From assembly GCA_050732395.1 (NCBI GenBank), contig JBOHQX010000041.1:62001-126000 (forward strand): a stretch of 64,000 bases of DNA, given 5' to 3'. Origin of the DNA: JBIOXB01 sp050732395 (GTDB lineage Bacteria; Zhuqueibacterota; Zhuqueibacteria; Zhuqueibacterales; Zhuqueibacteraceae). Below the pieces are notes generated by a model that saw only the letters and a program-made list of their open reading frames with translations, was not told the origin of the DNA and did not search any database. This document shows, piece after piece, positions 60,212 to 64,000 of this stretch. Made by a program: the position numbers and the translations under genes. The number at the start of each line of letters is the position of its first letter. Within the stretch, counting starts at the first letter, position 1.

Positions 60212-62575
60212 TCATTTCGCCCTCCCCTTCCCGTCACTTTTCTGCACCACCGCCTCGCTGGCGACGATGATCATGCCGTTCATGTGGCCGTTTTCATCGT
60301 ATTGCACGTCGGCATTGATCACCAGGGGCACATATTCTTCCTGCGCGTTGCGCAGGCGAACTTCCTGCTTTCGAATCGGTTTTTCGGTAGCCACCAACTC
60401 GCGTAATTGCTCCGCGATTGTTTCGCGATCCTCGGGATGAAGGTAGCGATAGATGTCCTTCCCCAAGACCGCGCGCGCCCCGTGGTCAAAAATCTGGGTG
60501 AAGGTGGGATTGGCGTAGGTGATGCGCCCCTGCATATCCATAGTCACGACAAAATCGTGCATGCTCTCGATCAGGCCGCGGAATTTGTTCACGGACTGGC
60601 GCAACGCTTCCTCCGCCGCTTTGCGGCCGGTAATATCCGAGACCGCGCCAATCAAGCGCTCGACCACGCCCTCGACGCTCCGCAGAATCGTGAAGCGCGA
60701 TTGCAGCCAGCGCGTCTCTCCACGCCGCGCACGGATGCGATATTCGATGACGCCATCATCCACGTCGCGCCGCTCCAGCAGCTTGACCAATTCTTGTTGC
60801 ACGCGCGACTTGTCGCCGGCGTCGATGATCGTGAACCAGAACCAATCGTCGTTCAAAAAAAATACTTCCGGATAACCGGTGACTTTTTCCACGGCCGGCG
60901 TGCAGAATTCGTATTTCAAGCTGCTGTGCTCGACTCTGGCGCTGAAGAGATAATCGGTTATCCGCGTGACCATATCCTGGTAGCGATCCGAAATTTGCTG
61001 CTGTTGATGCTCGGCCTTGGTGCGCTCGGTGAGATCGGTCACCAGCGCCACCACGCTGCTAACTTTGTCGCGCCGGTCGTAAACCGGAAACAAATCATGC
61101 GAGATGATCTTGAGTGCACTTTGCGGGCCGCCGTTCTTCGCGAAGGAAAAGCCCTCGAGGTCGAACATGCGCCGGTTCGAGGTATCCATGACTTTCGGCG
61201 GGATCGTCACGGCCTTGCCTTTATAAGCTTGCACGAAATATTTCAAAATGTCGCCGCTGGCGAACAGCTTGTCTTTGAAAAGATTGACCTGTCCAATGAC
61301 CTGGTTGGGCGAAGCCAGACCGAGCAGCTTCATGAACGTACCGTTCACGTGCTCGGCGAGGCCTTCGCGATCGAATACGGCGATGCCGATCGGCGCCTGA
61401 TCGATCAAGCGCTTGAGAAAATCCTGCGAAGCGGCAAGCGATTCATCGATTTGTCTGCGCTGGGTGATATCGCGAAATGTGGCCAGAGCGCCACGCATGC
61501 GATTCTGCGAGTCGGGCATGGGCGCAACGTTCACCGCCAGAATACGCAGCCCGCCGTCGGATTGGCGAATGCCGATCTCTTCATTTTCTATCGACCGGCG
61601 TTCGCGCAACACGCGCAAGAGCGGAGAATCGCTCGCTGCCAGGCTGGAGCCGTCGGCATAGGTCAAGCGCCACGCCGGATCGTCCAGACGCAGGCCGACC
61701 AGCGATCTGCCCAACAGTTTTTCCGCCGCGGCATTGGCGCGTGTCACCGTGCCATCAAGCGTGAAGAGAATGAATCCATCGACCATGTTCGCAAGAATCG
61801 TGGTCATTTCGCGATCCATCTCGGTCACCGTGTTCAGCACATCGAACACCGGCCGGCCCTCGGCCCCCGGCTCCGCTTGCGTGCGCAACACGCGCGTGAC
61901 ATAGAGAATGATGCCCGGCGCGAGCACGAGCGCCGTAAGCACCTTGGAAACGGCCTGGCTCAGCAAAAGAATCCCGAAGCGTGGTTCACCATAATAGCCG
62001 AGCGCGACGAACAGCAGCCCGTCGGCGAGAAAGACCAGCGCGAGCACCAGGAGAATGCGCAGGCTGCGCGGCCAGGAGGCAAAATGATTGGCGAGAAGCT
62101 GATAGGTGAAAATAATCGAGAGGAAAGCGACGACCAGCGTCACGGTTGCGGCGACGACGATGCGCAAGTTTCGGTTGTAGAGCTCGTTCGCCAACGGCCG
62201 AAAAACGGCGATGGTCTCGACCTGCCGCAGGACGTCGATGATCTCTTGCAGGATGATCGTGATGACGAACGTTCCCATCATCACGAGCAGAAACCGGCGC
62301 GCCGCCTTGGTGCCATCGCAAATGTAAACGACCAGTATCGCCGCCACCAGATTGGAATAAAAAATAGTCGACAGAAGGGGCACAACGAGGTTGTCCGACA
62401 GGCGCAACACCGGCACCACACCTGCGAACATCCACACGCCGAATATGCCCGTGCTGGCCACGGCGCCGAGCAGCATCGTGCCCATGCGATGCTGATAACG
62501 ATGCGCCAGCAGAATGAGAGCCTGCACCGCCAGCATGGCGGCAATCAGGCCGAGGAAAGATAAGAAGACAATCAT
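60212..62575 (-). CDS. Seven-helix membrane protein with four PAS domains, no output domain
   Basis: This 787-residue protein has seven predicted transmembrane helices (about 1-235), then four successive PAS modules: about 255-375, 378-505, 515-635 and 640-770. PAS and PAC ends such as GALATFRDITQRRQIDESLA, VVALVTDLTERTKAEHQQ and LIGAVSDITGRKAAEEAL are clear. The chain stops after the fourth PAS; there is no histidine kinase, GGDEF, EAL or receiver domain, and no such gene is next to it. Either the output is an interaction with another protein, or the gene lost its kinase. The start ATG at 62575 has only a weak ribosome-binding site. Confidence 0.85.
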   Translation of the reverse strand: MIVFLSFLGLIAAMLAVQALILLAHRYQHRMGTMLLGAVASTGIFGVWMFAGVVPVLRLSDNLVVPLLSTIFYSNLVAAILVVYICDGTKAARRFLLVMMGTFVITIILQEIIDVLRQVETIAVFRPLANELYNRNLRIVVAATVTLVVAFLSIIFTYQLLANHFASWPRSLRILLVLALVFLADGLLFVALGYYGEPRFGILLLSQAVSKVLTALVLAPGIILYVTRVLRTQAEPGAEGRPVFDVLNTVTEMDREMTTILANMVDGFILFTLDGTVTRANAAAEKLLGRSLVGLRLDDPAWRLTYADGSSLAASDSPLLRVLRERRSIENEEIGIRQSDGGLRILAVNVAPMPDSQNRMRGALATFRDITQRRQIDESLAASQDFLKRLIDQAPIGIAVFDREGLAEHVNGTFMKLLGLASPNQVIGQVNLFKDKLFASGDILKYFVQAYKGKAVTIPPKVMDTSNRRMFDLEGFSFAKNGGPQSALKIISHDLFPVYDRRDKVSSVVALVTDLTERTKAEHQQQQISDRYQDMVTRITDYLFSARVEHSSLKYEFCTPAVEKVTGYPEVFFLNDDWFWFTIIDAGDKSRVQQELVKLLERRDVDDGVIEYRIRARRGETRWLQSRFTILRSVEGVVERLIGAVSDITGRKAAEEALRQSVNKFRGLIESMHDFVVTMDMQGRITYANPTFTQIFDHGARAVLGKDIYRYLHPEDRETIAEQLRELVATEKPIRKQEVRLRNAQEEYVPLVINADVQYDENGHMNGMIIVASEAVVQKSDGKGRAK

Positions 62576-62735
62576 GTTCAGAACGAACGCGACAAATCCT
62601 GTATGCTTGAAAACTGGCGATAAAGCAAAAGCGGCCGGGCGGTGATCCGGTGGTTACGTTCCGTTAACTCATCGTCATTGACCCGAATGAATGCCCGGCC
62701 GCACGTCATATTGCAACGAAGCTCAGAACGCTCCG

Positions 62736-63662
62736 CTAACGGCCGGCTTGCGCCTGGCTGAACACGTCGACGAGGCCTTTGTAGTTTTTCGCGACTTGAG
62801 CCACTGCCTGCTCGCGGTTGTGCTTCTTTTCGCGATAGCCGACCAGCGGATCCCAGAACACCGTACGGCCGACCGCGAATCCGATGACGCCTTCAACCTT
62901 CGCGCCGACCTTGAGCCAGTGATTCACTTTTTCGGCATTCTCACCGCGGCCGAGCACAATCATGCCGACGTGCACGCGGCCCTTGCTTCGGGCCTGAGCC
63001 ACGATGGCTTTGTAATCTTCGGCACGCTCCAGACCCTCCAGCTTCCAGACGTCCGGCTCAATGCCTGCGGCCTGCATTTCTGCAATCGCTTTTTCCATCA
63101 GACCCGGCCGCACCTCCGTGTCAAATTTCTTTTTGTCACCGCCGAGCCTGGTGAGCTGCGTTTCCAGCGCGGGCACCAGCAATTCGAACATGAATTTGCG
63201 TTTGTGTTTGTGGCAGTATTCGCTGAGCCGCGCCAGCCGCACGGCCTGGCGTTTGTTCAATTCTTTATCATCTTCGGTATTGTAGCGTACCAGCACCTTC
63301 ACAAAAGTCGGGTTGAATTTTTCGATGTGGGCGCCGAATTGCTCGCCGTATTCGAAATCGAATTCATCCTGGCCGCTTTTTTCCGCGGGCATGGCGGCTT
63401 TGATGCCTTTCTGCAACGCATCAACCACGCACTCGGCGCCGAACTGCTCGTCCACCAAAATTGCCGCCTTGTCTTTTGGCACGCCTTGTGCTAGCGCCTG
63501 CTGGAATCCTTCATACACGATCCTTTTGGTCGAGGCGATTTCTTTGGTCTCTTCCGCCGTCGGCTGGCGGCCTTTGATACCGAACATTTTGGCCATGAAA
63601 GAGCCGCGATGATCGAACGGCATGACGAACAATGTGTCTTTGAAACCGAGGTCAGCGAGCAT
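62736..63662 (-). CDS. DUF2090 family aldolase-like protein
   Basis: This 308-residue cytoplasmic TIM-barrel protein begins with KDTLFVMPFDHRGSFMAKMF, the DUF2090 hallmark (class I aldolase-like DHRxS). It continues with AAILVDEQFGAECVVDALQK, RKFMFELLVPALETQL and VIGFAVGRTVFWDPL. In many bacteria DUF2090 is the C-terminal half of IolC-type kinases of inositol breakdown, where it acts on 2-deoxy-5-keto-D-gluconate 6-phosphate. Here it is alone, without iol genes nearby. AGGAGGAAATC precedes the ATG. Confidence 0.85.
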   Translation of the reverse strand: MLADLGFKDTLFVMPFDHRGSFMAKMFGIKGRQPTAEETKEIASTKRIVYEGFQQALAQGVPKDKAAILVDEQFGAECVVDALQKGIKAAMPAEKSGQDEFDFEYGEQFGAHIEKFNPTFVKVLVRYNTEDDKELNKRQAVRLARLSEYCHKHKRKFMFELLVPALETQLTRLGGDKKKFDTEVRPGLMEKAIAEMQAAGIEPDVWKLEGLERAEDYKAIVAQARSKGRVHVGMIVLGRGENAEKVNHWLKVGAKVEGVIGFAVGRTVFWDPLVGYREKKHNREQAVAQVAKNYKGLVDVFSQAQAGR

Positions 63663-64000
63663 GATTTCCTCCTAAAGATGTTTGGTTCACACAGAGTCAA
63701 AACCAGGTGATTTGATTGCACGTGGAGCGGCGTATGGCAAGACTGTGAAGCAGCGCTGGGAGACAAAATTCGGATCAGAACATCCTTCCAAGAAAGTTGG
63801 TGAATTCCGATTTTCGATTGCGAGCGGCGAATTACGATCGCAGATCAATAATCGTAAATCGCAAATCAATGGCTCTGAAAGATCGTTTTCATTCGCGCCG
63901 AAGAAGATAAAGAATTATGCCTATCCGTGCAAGTTCTATTCAAACGGTGTAAAATTTCGCTTGCCGGAGGAAGAAAGTTTGTGTTCTTTTGTTCAAAATT
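63663..64000. other. Right-end intergenic region
   Basis: This region holds the heptad-word array at 63808-63870 and otherwise no complete gene. GGAGGAAGAAAGTTT at 63966-63980 is a good ribosome-binding site just before a GTG at 63981, so a plus-strand gene may begin at the window edge. Only six codons are visible, too few to name it. Confidence 0.45.
63808..63870. repeat. Heptad-word array (CGATTTT ... AATCGTA)
   Basis: Nine consecutive 7-bp words can be read: CGATTTT CGATTGC GAGCGGC GAATTAC GATCGCA GATCAAT AATCGTA AATCGCA AATCAAT. CGATT-type words on the left face AATCG-type words on the right, so the array can fold back on itself. It is the clearest case of uninterrupted 7-bp periodicity in the window. 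Confidence 0.8.

Noticed and set aside
60407..62563. A 718-codon plus-strand open frame opposite the PAS sensor gene
   Set aside because: It is the antisense shadow of a high-GC coding gene; its product is rich in His, Arg and Gln without any fold, and the minus strand carries clear PAS domains.
63966..64000. Possible start of a new plus-strand gene at the window edge
   Set aside because: A ribosome-binding site and GTG are visible but only six codons follow, so no CDS is reported.

Overview
The window looks like a chromosomal segment of a Gram-negative bacterium with an outer membrane. It encodes a TonB-dependent receptor, lipoproteins, ExbB/ExbD-type motor proteins and AgmX/PglI-type TonB-like proteins. 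The mix of very large TPR proteins, a gliding-type motor cluster, many nutrient transporters and fatty-acid/acyl-CoA genes would fit an uncultivated FCB-type lineage such as KSB1 or Calditrichota. That placement is inference from gene style; the window has no rRNA or other marker that fixes it.

Layout. 1-2442 (minus): a stress-kinase operon, prkA followed by a yeaH/yhbH-type gene cut by the window edge. 2443-4174: a gene-poor decayed stretch with a frameshifted FAD-oxidoreductase pseudogene and a second gene fragment. 4175-7585 (minus): a thiamine operon in which a TPP riboswitch and a terminator precede a TonB receptor and thiamine pyrophosphokinase. 7686-10074 (minus): two AgmX/PglI-tailed membrane proteins with a good promoter; a degenerate second TPP riboswitch lies upstream. 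10564-16226: small coiled-coil genes, an ERCC4-type nuclease, an enoyl-CoA isomerase, a zinc-finger protein and a VanZ-like protein. 16260-23558 (minus): a collinear block with thiolase, a DUF5678/aspartyl-protease protein, hydroxyacyl-CoA dehydrogenase, crotonase, a LeuA-type synthase, a peptidoglycan amidase and a HAD phosphatase. 23800-28364 (plus): a conserved hypothetical, a dienelactone hydrolase and the three-gene proton-translocating transhydrogenase pntAA-pntAB-pntB. 28463-30524 (minus): two lysine tRNAs and aspS. 31194-41368 (plus): seven consecutive transporters for amino acids, dicarboxylates, nucleosides, nucleobases and peptides, pointing to a scavenging lifestyle. 41476-45550 (minus): an AT-rich defence patch holding a UPF0175/DUF3368 toxin-antitoxin pair and a two-gene AAA ATPase/DUF4435 system that matches PARIS (AriA/AriB). 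45768-57167 (minus): two giant TPR/coiled-coil exported proteins, a small secreted protein, one TolQ/ExbB, two TolR/ExbD and an AgmX-type TonB-like protein, arranged like the AglR-AglQ-AglS gliding/secretion motor. 57574-63662: small AT-rich hypotheticals, a beta-propeller lipoprotein, an orphan four-PAS membrane sensor and a stand-alone DUF2090 aldolase-like protein.

The most interesting items are: (i) the PARIS-like defence operon, bracketed by imperfect palindromes with integron attC-like ends; (ii) a family of intergenic inverted repeats built from 7-bp tandem words, with a different word at each locus; (iii) a 93-bp MITE-like or cloverleaf-like element upstream of the transporter array; and (iv) the complete TPP riboswitch/attenuator controlling a probable thiamine uptake receptor, next to a decayed sister riboswitch. 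All statements rest on reading the sequence and on family knowledge; no database search was run.
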